64,000 nt of DNA from Chlorocebus sabaeus (GCF_047675955.1 NC_132912.1:22418500-22482499), one strand, 5' to 3'. Shown: positions 45,092 through 56,143, counted from the first letter of the stretch. The notes: a model not told the origin generated them from the letters alone. Made by a program: numbers and translations.

Positions 45092-46265
45092 CCCTGCAGC
45101 TTGTTCTTTTTACCATATTTTACTCCATGTGACAGCAAATACTCAAAGTATCTCATACTATGTGTGTTGGGATTATATTGAAAATTATTTCTCTAAAAAT
45201 GTGACTGTATTCTATATAGTTGAAACTATATTTCCTGGGAAATAGAAATAATTCTAGGTAGGTAAGTACTGTGTAAAAAAAAAATCAGAACTCTGGTAAT
45301 TTTCTCTGCTCTTTTTGCTTATTATAAAAACAAAGGACAAATTTTTTAAAAACCACAGGAAACAATTTAGCATTTGACATATATGTCACCCATCACCTAT
45401 TTTCTGCACTTCTGTCAAGAAAGAGTCTAAAAATGGTATTTTTGATACTGAAAGGTGTGTGTGTTGGTAGAACTCAGAAGTAAGGTGTTTGAAATTGCAG
45501 TTCAGCTAACTAACTTCTTTGCCACCATTAAGAAACTGCTTATTTTGGCACGGTTCACTTTAACCTACCAAAAATGAGGCAATGTAGGAGTCTTCCCCAT
45601 GAGGTTGTTGAGGATTGTTGAAGATATGACATTGCAATGTTAAATGATTAGGAAATACAAACACATGTCTAGGCAGCATTGACTGAGCATTCAACAAATA
45701 TTTATTTGATAAATATTTACTCTTCTGCCTAAAAAATAATCATGGGTGTTATTCCAGGTTCTTGGACCCTTCACTTTCTAACCCCAGGATTAGGTGAGGT
45801 CATTCACCCTAGAGCTCTTTTTTAACTCAAGGAAAATAACCAAGCAACTGGAATGTTAAGTGTACTAAGAGCAAAAGAAAGGTCTGGTACTGCAGAAGTC
45901 ACAATGAAGGATTCTGGAGTGAGCAGGAGGGAAAGCATCTCTGCTGCCCACTCACAGACCCTGGGTGATATATTGGTGCCTAAGAGCTTGAGAACAAAAT
46001 GCTTCATTCCTCCTGGGATCCCCACATCCCTGTGGTGCTCTCCTGAGCCTGGCCCATGCTGGGAGGCTCTGGCTCTCCATGGAGACTGCACACGAGAGTG
46101 TTGGTCTTACACAGTGCACAACCTCTTGCAGGCGTTTGCCCCCAGATCTTTTCTCTGCTGGATTGGGGGCTGGATATTGGCCAATTGCCATTATTGCTAG
46201 GTGCAAACTTTCTGTTAAGTTAAATATGACCCCTTGTCAGAAACGAAATTGAAAATTGTGATTTC
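45092..46265. other. Single-copy stretch
   Basis: No repeat or exon is recognised; the 115-codon frame at 45853-46200 and the reverse frames opposite it show no domain. Confidence 0.4.
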
Positions 46266-46580
46266 AGGCCAGGCACAGTGGCTTATGCCTATAATCCCAG
46301 CACTTTGGGAGGCCGAGGCAGGAGAATTGCTTGAGCCCAGGAATTCAGCCTGGGCAACATGGCGAAAGCTTGTCTGTAAAAAAATGAGCTGGGCATGGTG
46401 ACATGCGTCTATAGTCCCAGCAACCCAGGAGGTTGAGGTGGGAGGACTGGTTGAGCTCAGAAGGCTGAGGCTCCAGTGAGTCATGATCTCACCACTGCAT
46501 CCCAGCCTGGGTGACAGAGTAAGACCTTGTCTCAAAAACAAACAAACATAAACAAAAACACAAAGAAAGAAAAAAAGAAT
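46266..46580 (+). mobile_element. AluJ-like Alu
   Basis: GGCCAGGCACAGTGGCTTAT head, both monomers, long AAAC/AAAG-rich tail. A 142-codon reverse frame (46215-46643) is Alu antisense translation. Confidence 0.88.
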
Positions 46581-47119
46581 ATTGTGCTTCCTTTTGAAGC
46601 TGAGTTTTAGCATGCCAGGGTCAGAGCAAAGAAGCATCTTCACTCGTGTTTAATGGAAGTACCTGATGCTTGCATAAGTTGTTGACACAAAAGCCAGCCT
46701 CCCTCATCCAGTCTGCTGGAGGTCACCCTGCAGCCCTCTTTCAGGAATGTTTGGAGAGTTGACAGAAGAGTCAACCAAATCTAAATTCAGAAAATGTTAC
46801 ATTCATCAGAGAGGAAAGAGCTTTTCCTTGTCGCTGCCATTATAGCTCAGGAGAGGCACAGAGTGAGGTGTCAAATTTACCTAAGAAATGATACTCAAAA
46901 CTTTACATTTGTTTTTATCAATTTAAAAATTATAGCCCTTGACATAAATAAGGCCATTCCTTCCGGTATCATTCATTTTAAATGCAGGCATAATTCTTTG
47001 TACAATAGCAAATCCTGGAATGACTTGTTGGAAGAACCAGACTTTTGAAATAAATAATTTAAAAGATAACAACTCTCTGTAAATAAAACTTGGCACCAAG
47101 AGAGTTAAGTGGGTTATCA
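46581..47119. other. Single-copy stretch
   Basis: Nothing is recognised. Confidence 0.4.
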
Positions 47120-47705
47120 GCACTAAATAAATATACTGAGACTTACTATGTTGCAGGTACTGTGCTAAGGATATTACATGGAGGACTGCCTTAGTCTATT
47201 CAGGCTGCTATAACAAAGTATCTTAGACCTAGTAACTTATAAACAACAGAAATGTATTGCTCATGGTTCTGCGGTCTGGGAAGTCCAAGATCAAGTCATA
47301 GATCCAGCATCTCATGAGGGCTCAATTTCTGCTTTCTCGCTGGTGCCTTCTTGCTGCATCTTCACATGGCAGAAGAGACAAACAAGCTCTCACCTATTTT
47401 ATAAGGGCATTAATCCCACTCATGAGGGTTCTGCTCCATCTCTTAATACTGTTGCATTGGGGATTAGGTTTCAACATATAAATTTTGGAGCGACATGGAC
47501 ATTCCCACCACAGTAATTGCCTAATTCAAACTTCATTACATGTAAGATAAGTACTATCACTGTGTCCAGTTTCTAGAGGAGAAAACTGAGGCTTGGAGGT
47601 ATGTGCTTGCTCAAGGTCACAGAGCAAGCAAGTGATAGAGCCTGGCAGGGCTCACATTACCCCGGCTACTCTTACACCTGTGCTCTTGTCTGCCATGCCA
47701 CACTG
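47120..47705 (-). repeat. MIR SINE split by an LTR
   Basis: GTTGCAGGTACTGTGCTAAG (47151-47170) lies left of the LTR, and GGAGAAAACTGAGGCTTGGA (47578-47597) with CTCAAGGTCACAGAGCAAGC (47611-47630) lies right of it. Confidence 0.7.
47190..47514 (-). mobile_element. Solo MaLR LTR (MST-like)
   Basis: Antisense order: TGCCTTAGTCTATTCAGGCT, AACAGAAATGTATTGCTCAT, TATTTTATAAGGGCATTAAT (47394-47413) and GACATGGACATTCCCACCAC. No internal sequence is attached. Confidence 0.82.
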
Positions 47706-48192
47706 TCTGTCTAAGCTACAGGAGTACTTTCTCCTTCAACACTCATGCCAATCAGGCTCTGAGATACGGTAAGAGTGATTTCTTTGTTCCTATGAATTAG
47801 AGCTTTATAGTTGGGCATTCGTATTCCCTGAAGAATAAGCAAATGAATTGGTTAGAGTGAAACACATTTATAATAATCAATTTTCACAAATCTTAAAACT
47901 CCTTGAGAAATTTTATATGGGTTAAACACTTTAATCCTATATGAGGGAACTAACTATAATTCTGTACATACTTTATTTTAAGATTGAAATATGTGTCAAA
48001 TTTGGCTCTAAAGTGACTTTCTACAGAGTGAATGCTATTTTTTCTTTGAGATTTTTCCACTGGCTAAAGCCGTAAGTCTATTTTTCATGGGAAATTATCC
48101 TGACCTAAAGGTGTTAGGATGAGGAAAGTGATCATATTCTAGAAAAGCTTGTAGCAGACTTTAAGTTTCTAGGTCAAGTATCTCCCCTTCAC
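47706..48192. other. Single-copy stretch
   Basis: Nothing is recognised. Confidence 0.4.
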
Positions 48193-48528
48193 CCTATTTT
48201 ATTTTTCTTTTGTTTTTGTTGTTTTTTTGTTTTTCAGATAATGTCTCACTCTGTTGCCCAGGTTAGAGTACAGTGGCGTGATCATGGCTCACTGCTGCCT
48301 CAACTGCTTGGGCTCAAACAATGCTCCTACCTCAGCCTCCCATGTGGCTGGGACTATGGGTGTGCACCGCCACACTTGGCTAATTTTTATTTTAATTCTT
48401 TTTAAAAAAATGTTTGTACAGATATGGTCTCCCTATGTTGCCCAGGCTGGTGAACTTCTGGGATCAAGCAATCCTCCCACCTTGGTCTCCCAAAGTGCTA
48501 GGTTTATAGGCATTAGCCACTGTGCCCA
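48193..48528 (-). mobile_element. AluJ-like Alu
   Basis: T-rich tail side, TGTCTCACTCTGTTGCCCAG, both monomers, ending near GCCACTGTGCCCACC. Confidence 0.87.
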
Positions 48529-48679
48529 CCCCCCATTTTCCTATTATTTTGTCTTCTCTCTTCCCGGCTACAGGGATTTCTCTCAAGAGATAGGCTGGCT
48601 TCACGTGCAATTCTAGGTGCTCTCTTTGGGATAAGTATCTATTGTACCTTCTAGAGCTGGTAATTGCAATGTGACCACC

Positions 48680-49145
48680 ATGGACACCCATTAGCATGCC
48701 TGCTCCACCCCTTCTTTGGGTACATTGCCCCTCTGGTCCCCCAAACAGAGACCTGGGGCCTTCCTTCACACTCTCCTCTCCCTTCTTCCCCACATCCAAA
48801 TGATGACCAGGATTTGCCTTTACCCGGGAACCTCCTCTCTATGCACAGCCCATTCTCGACTCAGGTTCTCCTTATTTCTCACCTGGATTAATGCTATGGT
48901 TTTTCCTCAACATCTATGCTTGGCCTCTTTTGTGGGAGGCTTTTCTTGTCCACCTGCATCCCTCAGTCTTGGCAGAACTGCATCTTATCCCATGTACACT
49001 GATTACATATTTAATTTTGTCTCTTTCTCCAATTCACCATAAGCTTCTTGAGGATGAGGACTGTGTTTTATCCTTGAATGGTCAGCTCTGAACAATGCCC
49101 AACACATCGCTGATACTCATGGTCTGTTGAATAAATGGAGGATGA
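48680..49145 (+). repeat. L2 LINE 3' end
   Basis: A pyrimidine-rich body, then AAGCTTCTTGAGGATGAGGA (49042-49061) and GTCTGTTGAATAAATGGAGG (49122-49141) as in the sense L2 3' end. The left limit is uncertain. Confidence 0.6.
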
Positions 49146-49349
49146 TTTGCAGTTGGTGCTGTGTTCTGTGTTCCTGGGGGAATCTTGTCCTGAGGGATCT
49201 GAGCGTGAATACACAGCTTCTCCATCTGTGGCTTTGGGTAAGTCCCAGTTGTTTTTTTGTTTGCATCTCTTTTGCAAAAATGAATGAGAACACAGCAAAA
49301 TCAATGACATTTAGCACAATGTTATGAATATTACAGGTCAGAAATAAAC

Positions 49350-49636
49350 TTTTTTTTTTTTTTTTCCTGAGCCAGGGTCTCTTTCTGTTGCCCAAGTTGG
49401 AATGCAGTGGCGTGATCACGGCTCACTGTAGCCTTGAACTTCTGGGTTCAAGCAATCCTCCTACCTCAGCCTCCTGAGTAGCTGAGACTACAGATGTGTG
49501 CCACCACACCTGGCTAGTCTTTGTATTTTTTTTTTTTTTTTTTTGGTAGAGATGGGGTTTCTCCATGTTGCCCAGTCTGGTTTCGAACTCATAGGCCCAA
49601 GCAATCCTCCTGCCTCAGCCTCCCAAAGTACTGTAG
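49350..49636 (-). mobile_element. Alu
   Basis: T-run, TGAGCCAGGGTCTCTTTCTG, both monomers, ending near CCTCCCAAAGTACTGTAG; the head is shortened. Confidence 0.87.
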
Positions 49637-49829
49637 AAATACACTTTTTAAATTAAAACAGGCAGGTTAAATAGGGTTCAAACCTAAGGATTTAGTTTTT
49701 AGGCTCTGTTATGTAGAAAAACATCTGTTTTTTCGATATTACCAAAACCTCAGCATATGATATAGTATAATACCTGGTTATAGCAAGTATTTAAAAACAG
49801 TAAATAATAAAAACAATGATAATAAGAGC

Positions 49830-50060
49830 TATCGTTTGAATGCTTCCCATGTGCTATGTACTTCCTATTCTGAATATGATGTGAATATTTCATTTAGTCC
49901 TCACAACAGTTTTATGAAGTTAGTATTATTATTATCTCTAACATTTGAGAGCAACAGGACCCAGAAGACTTCAGTGACATGGTTAAGAACATTCGCAAGT
50001 CAGTAATGGCACCAGATATGGACCTGGTTGTCTAATTTCAGAGCCCACTATGCCAAAATC
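49830..50060 (-). repeat. MIR SINE
   Basis: CATTTAGTCCTCACAACAGT (49892-49911) and CCAGATATGGACCTGGTTGT with spacing as in antisense MIR. Confidence 0.7.
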
Positions 50061-51639
50061 TGTGCACATGTGACTACATCTATGTCATCCTCTACTCAGC
50101 TAACTCTCAGCCGGTGAGAGACAGCTGCTGAAATCTGATTTGTAGCAGGCAGAGAAAAACCAGGATTTTGTTTCTGACTTCCTTTCTGATAGTCATAGTT
50201 AGCTTATTCAAATTCAGGCAAGTAATTGAAATAATCACACATGCTCAGGTGTGTTTAACATTATGTGTTTTCTTAGCTATAACTGAAGGTAGACTTCACT
50301 CAAAGGCATTACTCCTCAACATCCTTCTCAAAATTATCATTCTGGAAGATATTTGCTCATATTACTTGATTTGTATAGGAGTTGAGGTTTTTTAAAGAAT
50401 GGATGCAAAATACATTTACTCTAGTGCTAAAACATACGGATTTTTGAATCTTTTCTTGTCATGGCAGAAGAATGAAAACCATCTGCCTACAGCCACCCAC
50501 ACCTTTGGAACAGTATTTTACCCTAGTTGGCTTGGTTTTTACTTGTGGATTGAGAAAGATAAGTATAACGTGGCCAGAATCCTGTTGGCATGAATATGGT
50601 CTGACTCTAAAAGCTATTTTAGCCAAAAACTTTTAAAAGGCAGCTCAGGGAATTACCGACAGATAGGTTCTCGGATGACCAGCTTTACCTAAACGTGGCC
50701 AGAAGGTCTACACCGCACTGGGCAGGTTTGTGGGTTCTTAAAAGTAGTTGGTAAAAAACATCAACCTTAAATTTTACCTTTTCTCTCTGAAGTCCACCAC
50801 TCTGTATTACCAAGCCATAAAAATATGATCCACTGAGCCTACTTATATAAAACATCACAGAAGTGAAGAGGAAATTAGATTCCATTAATTTAGTGCTTTA
50901 CTCAGTTGTTTAAAAAATGTGTCTGCCTCAAGCTTTCGGCTACAATATGGTTCACAATGACATTAATACTTTTTTTTTCCTTTTTCCTCATTGTTAAGCA
51001 CCAGTTCTAAGTTTTTAAACATTACTTAAAAATACATCTTTAGGGGTTACACCATGTGTCAAATTCTCAAAGATTTAAGGACACATGGAAGACTTTTTTA
51101 CAATTAGGAGATTCAGTTATCTATGACAAAATTCCCAATGTGATACAGAAAAACTTTTCTTCCAAAAGCTGTGCACAAATAAATGCATTAATTATTGCTT
51201 TAATATTCAGAACTAAAAAACAAAGAAACTGTTTTTAAAATTTCAAAGCCACTCCAGTATACTTCCTGGATTAATTTATCCCCCAGTTTGTCTGGTTTCT
51301 TAAGGAGCATGCCTGGACTGTACTCTCTACAGACAGGAAAATGTTCTAGAATAAAAAACAATCAGTAGCTTAACTTGTGTCCAAAAGAAGGCTGTTGAAA
51401 GTAAACTATCAACAACTCATAAAGCTACTATTATGTTAACAACTCTTTAACGACCTTTGAAATGGAAAAATGTTAAATATTAAGTGAGAATTGAAAAGTC
51501 ATGGGAAAATTTTTACTACAATGTGTATATATGTGGGAGAAACTAACACATAAATACCTCTGCAATATTTCCGTGACAATATTTTAAATATCAGACTTGA
51601 TGTTTTCTGGGCAAAAGGAGATATCAAGAGTATGCAATG
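50061..51639. other. AT-rich single-copy stretch
   Basis: No repeat or exon is recognised; several 60-75 codon frames without a domain. Confidence 0.4.
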
Positions 51640-52005
51640 GTTGAAACTCTTACAACTATAAGTTCAGATCTTTGCATTTCATTATATGTAAATTATACCT
51701 CCATTAAAAATAAAAACCATCCCCAAAACGCTCAAGGTCATAAAAAGCAAGGATAGCCAGAGAAACTGTCACAGCCTGCCTAGGAGACATGAGGACTAAA
51801 TGTGATATCCTGGATGAGATCCAAGACCAGAAAAAGTGAAAAATAAATGAAATCCAAAGGAAATATGGAGTTCGGTTAATAACAACGTGTGAATATTGGT
51901 TCATTAGTTGTGACGTGTCCCACACTAAGATGTTAACAGTAGGAGAAACTTTTCTGTAAGCCTAAAACTATTCTATAATTTCAAAAAGCTTATTTTTAAA
52001 AATAT
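51640..52005 (+). repeat. L1M 3' end, sense
   Basis: AATTATACCTCCATTAAAAA (51691-51710), GAGAAACTGTCACAGCCTGC (51760-51779) and AACTTTTCTGTAAGCCTAAA follow an old L1 3' end. Confidence 0.6.
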
Positions 52006-52549
52006 AAACAAGGAGGATAAGAGAGAAAATAGTGTGACAGTCACGGAAAATACTGCAGGAAGGTCAAGAAAGTGAACATTAAAAGAACAGTATACATTAT
52101 CTATTTCAAACAATGTGTAAATTAGCCACAAAGGGCAAATGTTTTTATCTACTGGGTATTGGTGCTGAATACTTCTTCATCACGTTTACTTTCCCATGAT
52201 AAAACAGGTTAGGTAGTCATTATCCCATTATGTTCTAGCTGGTTAATGTTAATAAAAGGCTTGGACGCATGCAAATGAAAATGACCTAAATAAACAATAT
52301 AGCTTTTATTTTCAGCACAAACATAATCCTCGTGTAAATTATCTAATGCCACTAATCTATCCTGCTGAACCGCACCATCCAGGAGTTACACACATTCTTT
52401 ACACACAAAAAAGTCATTTTGTGCAGGCCAAAACGTTTTCAGGTATGAGTGCGTGTGCGGAGAGATGCGTAAAGAATACTCGATTACCATGCCACCTACA
52501 TCTTTTTGTTAAAAATGACTTTATGAAGGCTATAATCCTTATCAAATTA
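52006..52549. promoter_or_regulatory. Repeat-free flank of CpG island 2
   Basis: No repeat is recognised. It holds a perfect POU octamer ATGCAAAT at 52269-52276 and, on the reverse strand, an AATAAA word (52310-52305) that could serve as the poly-A signal of a short reverse transcript from the island. Confidence 0.3.
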
Positions 52550-52782
52550 AACCCTGCGGATGCCCCTTTTAATACACAGGGAGTCTTCCTCCTCATTTAT
52601 GGGCGTCGGCGCTAACCAGCTCTGGAAACGGCTCGGAGGAGCAGACCCAGCTGTGCAGCAATGTCCGGCGTCGCCGCATGTGCCCCGTGGGGTGCAGCAT
52701 GAGTCTTCCTTTGTGGCGTGCGGCTCCGTCGGAACGCGCGTTGTGACGACAAATTCCATCCCTCCCCACCCCCAAGCCGCAG

Positions 52783-52965
52783 TTAACAGTGCTGGGGCAG
52801 AGACTGGTGGAGGGGCCCAGAGCCCACGTAGACCGAGATGAAGATGAGGAAGACCATGAGCAGGAAGAGGCTGGCGGCCGCGGCGGCCACAGGGAAGAGC
52901 TCGGTGCGCGGCGCAGCCTCCCGCGACCGCGACTCCTGGGCTGCGTCGAGGAGCCGCGTTGCCAT
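52783..52965 (-). CDS. Putative 60-residue single-pass membrane microprotein, unrecognised
   Basis: I do not recognise this protein. The frame starts at ATG 52965-52963 and ends with TAA; an in-frame TAG about 18 codons upstream (near 53017) shows the frame is complete. Residues 1-25 are polar with balanced charge (R4, D7, E11, R13, R15, E16, R20, E22). Residues 26-47 form one strong transmembrane helix, with an alanine run (27-31) then Leu/Phe/Ile/Val. Residues 48-60 are a short neutral tail ending His-Cys. The order suggests a tail-anchored or type II small membrane protein. The ATG context is weak at -3 (C) but has G at +4; an in-frame ACG three codons upstream has an ideal context. The competing frames are Arg/Pro/Ser-rich and look like CpG-island noise, whereas this one has a sharp polar-to-hydrophobic pattern. 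It lies in the 3' part of CpG island 2, so a single short exon is possible, or it may be the first coding exon if a donor near GTGGGC (residues 46-48) is used. Low-confidence alternative: chance. Confidence 0.4.
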   Translation of the reverse strand: MATRLLDAAQESRSREAAPRTELFPVAAAAASLFLLMVFLIFISVYVGSGPLHQSLPQHC

Positions 52966-52971
52966 AGGAAC

Positions 52972-52983
52972 CGTGGCGGCGCC
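52972..52983 (-). promoter_or_regulatory. Near-cognate ACG in optimal Kozak context
   Basis: On the reverse strand GCCGCCACGG precedes the ATG of the microprotein frame by three codons, in frame. The context equals the optimal initiation context with ACG in place of ATG, so the true start could be here, adding three residues. Confidence 0.3.
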
Positions 52984-53866
52984 CCCAGCGAAACCCTGCG
53001 TTTGTGACAGGAGAAGCTAACCGCGGCCGCCCACTCCCACCCGCGCTTCCTTCCCGCCCCCACCCGCAGTGCGCGAAAAGCAGAGATCCGAGAACCGCGT
53101 GCAGTACAAACGGCAAACGCTTTTCACAAATTTCCCGGGGGCTGAGCGCGCGGCCGCAGGCCGGGAACCCACCGCTCTCAGGCTCCCAGCCCCGACACTA
53201 CGACCCCGTGGGCGCCGCCTGCGCAGCCCCTCCTTCCAGCCCGGTCGGGCGCATCCCCCAGGCCGGGGCAGCGATGCGGACACTGGGAGCCCCTCCCTCG
53301 GGTCCCGGCTTTGGCCGACACCCGGGGACCATGGAGTGGCAAAAGAACCGCAGCGCGGCACCTGGCCGACCGCTGACGAAGTTCGAGGCCGGAGGGCGTT
53401 TTATTTTTGCAAAATTGCCCCAAAGCCAGGGCCGCATGTACTCACTGTCTCCTTTGCCCCGCATGCTCCAAGAAAATAAGAGACATTCTGCCCCAAGTCC
53501 TAATTATTGGGTCATTTCCTTAACGCACGGTGTGTCCCCGTAGCCAGAAACACACTGCGAGATGCAGTGTTTGGGTAATTAACAAAGAGACGAGACCTAA
53601 CGCGGCTTCCGAAACGCTAGATACTGCGGCCCGGTCGCCCTGCATTCGGGCATCGCGCGGTTCCCGGCCTTCGGGACGTTCCCGGCCCAGCCGGACTTTT
53701 ACCGCTGGCGTAATTAGGAGAAACGCAGAAGGCGGACGCTCCCCAATTTCCCCAATCGAGCCTTCTCCTCCCGAGTCATTGCGAAGACCCTGGCTCCGGA
53801 GACACCGACTCCGCGCCTGGGCCTGCAAATCCGCCTCCAGCGAGCGCAGGCCCTGTCGCTCCGGGC

Positions 53867-53874
53867 TATAAATA
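53867..53874 (+). promoter_or_regulatory. TATA-like box in CpG island 2
   Basis: TATAAATA in GGGCTATAAATATTAATAAG lies inside a GC-rich island and is followed by GGGCTTAATTATCTTCC with a TAATTA core. It would set a plus-strand start near 53900, opposite in direction to the microprotein frame. Confidence 0.45.
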
Positions 53875-54983
53875 TTAATAAGCCGCGCGGCTACGGGCTT
53901 AATTATCTTCCTTTAATTGCAACTCAACAAAAAATCCAGTCTCCTGCCACTCAGCCCCCCTAGGTCAGGATCGTTTGGTTTCGGTGTCAGGAGGCTACCC
54001 GGGCTCAGAGTCGTTCTTTGTATTCCGCAGTCCAACCCGGAAACCATATGCTGCACCTCTGCGCCGGTTAAAATCACCACCAGACAGATTCGAGCTGCCG
54101 CCTCTTCGCCTTTTATTCTGTCGCCCGCGTCCCCAGCAGCCCCGGGTTCCCAGTTCCCTCCCCTCTGCCAGAGGATCCTGCCTCTATCCTTCCCCGCACA
54201 ACTAAAGCAATGGTCTGAGGGGTTTGGTAAACCGAAGCGCCCCGGGAGGGGGTGGGATTCGCCCCGGGTGTGACCCAAAGGCACCTGCGGCGGCCCAGGC
54301 CCTGGGTGAGGCCTGCCGGCCTTGTAAAGGCCTCCGCGTCTGCGCGCGCGGCAAAGCAGCCCTAACGGTTTCACCGCAGCCCACGTCTCTCCAGTCTGCA
54401 GGCCCGGCCTGCCCTCCGTCCTTCCCCACAGCCCCTGCAGCTTGCTCCCTCCCCAGGGGCTCATCTTGTGCCCCTAAGGGGCTACACGCGGCCGAGTAGA
54501 GGTGCCCGACTGCAAGGAACTCAGCGCGCTCTCCCCAGGGTGGTCTGGAGGCCCGGGTGTCGTGCACTGCTGCAGTTCCTCGTCATCCACCGCCCTCTCT
54601 GGAGACGCGATGACAAAGCTGAGAGCTGGGGCGGTGGTGGGGAGCCGAGGTGTCGCCGCGACTCCGGGGACGCCCAGGCTGACGCTGGCTGCGTCCACTG
54701 CTCAGGTCTCCCTCAACTTAGGCTCCTCTTCTTATCCCAGGGGCTTGCGACGCCCCGGGGAGGCCGTTTCTCGTCCCCCAGGAGTGGAGCCGTCAGTAAG
54801 GGGAGGTCTTGGGGGACCCCAGCCGCGTTAAGCCCGGGAAAGCTGGTGGAGGCGGCCAGGAGCCCGTTCGGAGGACACACCTGTCGCCGCCTGAGAAGGC
54901 CGGGCTCTCCATGCGCAGACCTGGTCGCACAGACTCCTAAGGCACCACTGTAGGCCGAGAGGCGCTGCCTAATTATGTCTTAC

Positions 54984-54984
54984 C
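54984..54984 (-). other. Strong splice donor on the reverse strand (AAG|GTAAGA)
   Basis: On the reverse strand AGAAGGTAAGACATAA gives a near-consensus donor with the last exon base at 54984. On the plus strand the same bases read TCTTACCTTCTTACTGCAG and end at 54996 in a pyrimidine-rich acceptor-like AG. Both readings are possible, and they imply opposite transcripts. Confidence 0.35.
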
Positions 54985-55009
54985 TTCTTACTGCAGTTCG
55001 AGACTTGTG

Positions 55010-55300
55010 TGCCGGCAAAGCGCTGCCCAAGGTAGAGAGGTGCTGTCTGCTCCCTGGGGATTATGATGGTCATTTAAATACATAACTGTCTGTTTACTTG
55101 ATACATTTCCACTTAAATTACAAGAGGAAAGTTCAAATTGCAAAATAAGGATCCAGGTAAAGCACCCAAAGAAGTTAAATTAGCTTTAATTATATTTCAA
55201 TTTACAATGCAGACCCAATTAAAAGACACTAAGTGTTCCACAACCTGAAATTGTCAGTGATCAGACTGTGATGGTCACAGAGGTTCATGATTGCTAACCT
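55010..55300. promoter_or_regulatory. Candidate conserved non-coding element beside CpG island 2
   Basis: Repeat-free with AGTTAAATTAGCTTTAATTA (55172-55191) and CCCAATTAAAAGACACTAAG words and balanced composition. It directly follows the splice-site cluster. Constraint is inferred. Confidence 0.35.
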
Positions 55301-56100
55301 TCCACTGACATGAGAAACAAGAAATCCACCTGAGCTGCTTCAAGACTGTAGCTCTTGTGAGCAGTTTCTGAAGGTCATTCCAGGCAAGGTCAGCTTTTTT
55401 GCTAAATCAAAGTTTCCTGTGTAATTAACACAGGCACAAGGCTCTGGCAGCAAGTAGTTAACTGAGTGAGGCCCAGAGCTGGGGATACCCATTTTGGTGG
55501 GCAGGTGGAAGGTCAGTGCTACTCTCATAAAACCACTCTGGTTTGCATCTTCCCTTTTCTTCCCCAGTCCAACCCCAAGTCTAGCACTCAGGTCACCTGG
55601 GTGGGAAAGGAGGCTGCCTGATGGGCAGGAGTTGGTCGTCTGGGAGGAGGAGGAGGTCATTGAGAGCAGGAGCAGCAAGACGATAGGATGGCAGCAGTGG
55701 GCATTTGGGCAGGTATGGGTTTTACTTATACCTGCACCCAGCAGTGATTCAATAAGTACTAAAGGACCCAGAGCTACATGAAGACCACGTGGGGTTGACC
55801 TTCTCTAACGGGCTGTTGAGCTAAGCCACTTCATTTAGAATCAGGCTTCGAGCCTGCATGGAGTAAAGTGTGTTCTGTCCCACTTTTCTTTCTGCTGTGG
55901 TGTGAGAGGCAGGCAGTGGTGGGAACCAGGCAGTCACAAAGGCCTCCTGTCCCTTTGGAGCACAAGATGGCATCTGGAAATCTGCTAGTGGGAGTATTTC
56001 TTGGAATGTCTTGGAAGCTCTTTCATCTCAACCAAGAAGGGTTGCACAAGGCTGGGATAGGCGTTTCAAAATTGTTCTTTGCTAATGACAATCCTGTGTG
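55301..56100. other. Single-copy stretch
   Basis: No repeat or exon is recognised; the 165-codon frame at 55868-56365 owes its middle to the CT microsatellite. Confidence 0.4.

Positions 56101-56102
<2 letters not shown>

Positions 56103-56143
<41 letters not shown>

Larger units (their letters stand above)
52550..54960. promoter_or_regulatory. CpG island 2 (large promoter-type island)
   Basis: CG dinucleotides are dense over about 2.4 kb, starting abruptly near 52550 and ending near 54960, with no interspersed repeat inside. It contains NotI-type GCGGCCGC words near 52876 and 53022, the small reverse-strand frame at 52783-52965, an AT-rich TATA-containing segment at 53862-53935, and many long but unconvincing frames (for example 52547-53116 and 53913-54464 reverse, 53004-53543 and 54468-54953 forward). 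A reverse-strand splice donor lies just past its right edge. Its size fits a developmentally regulated promoter. Confidence 0.88.

Noticed and set aside
46215..46643. 142-codon reverse frame
   Set aside because: Antisense Alu translation with the usual LRQGLTLSPRL-type text.
48254..48616. 120-codon frame
   Set aside because: Alu-derived, running into an unrelated flank.
52547..53116. 189- and 156-codon reverse frames in CpG island 2
   Set aside because: They overlap the microprotein frame in other phases and translate to Arg/Pro/Ser-rich low-complexity sequence with runs of Ser.
53004..54953. Other 100-183 codon frames in CpG island 2 on both strands
   Set aside because: Low complexity, no domain, no splice support; expected in stop-poor GC-rich sequence.
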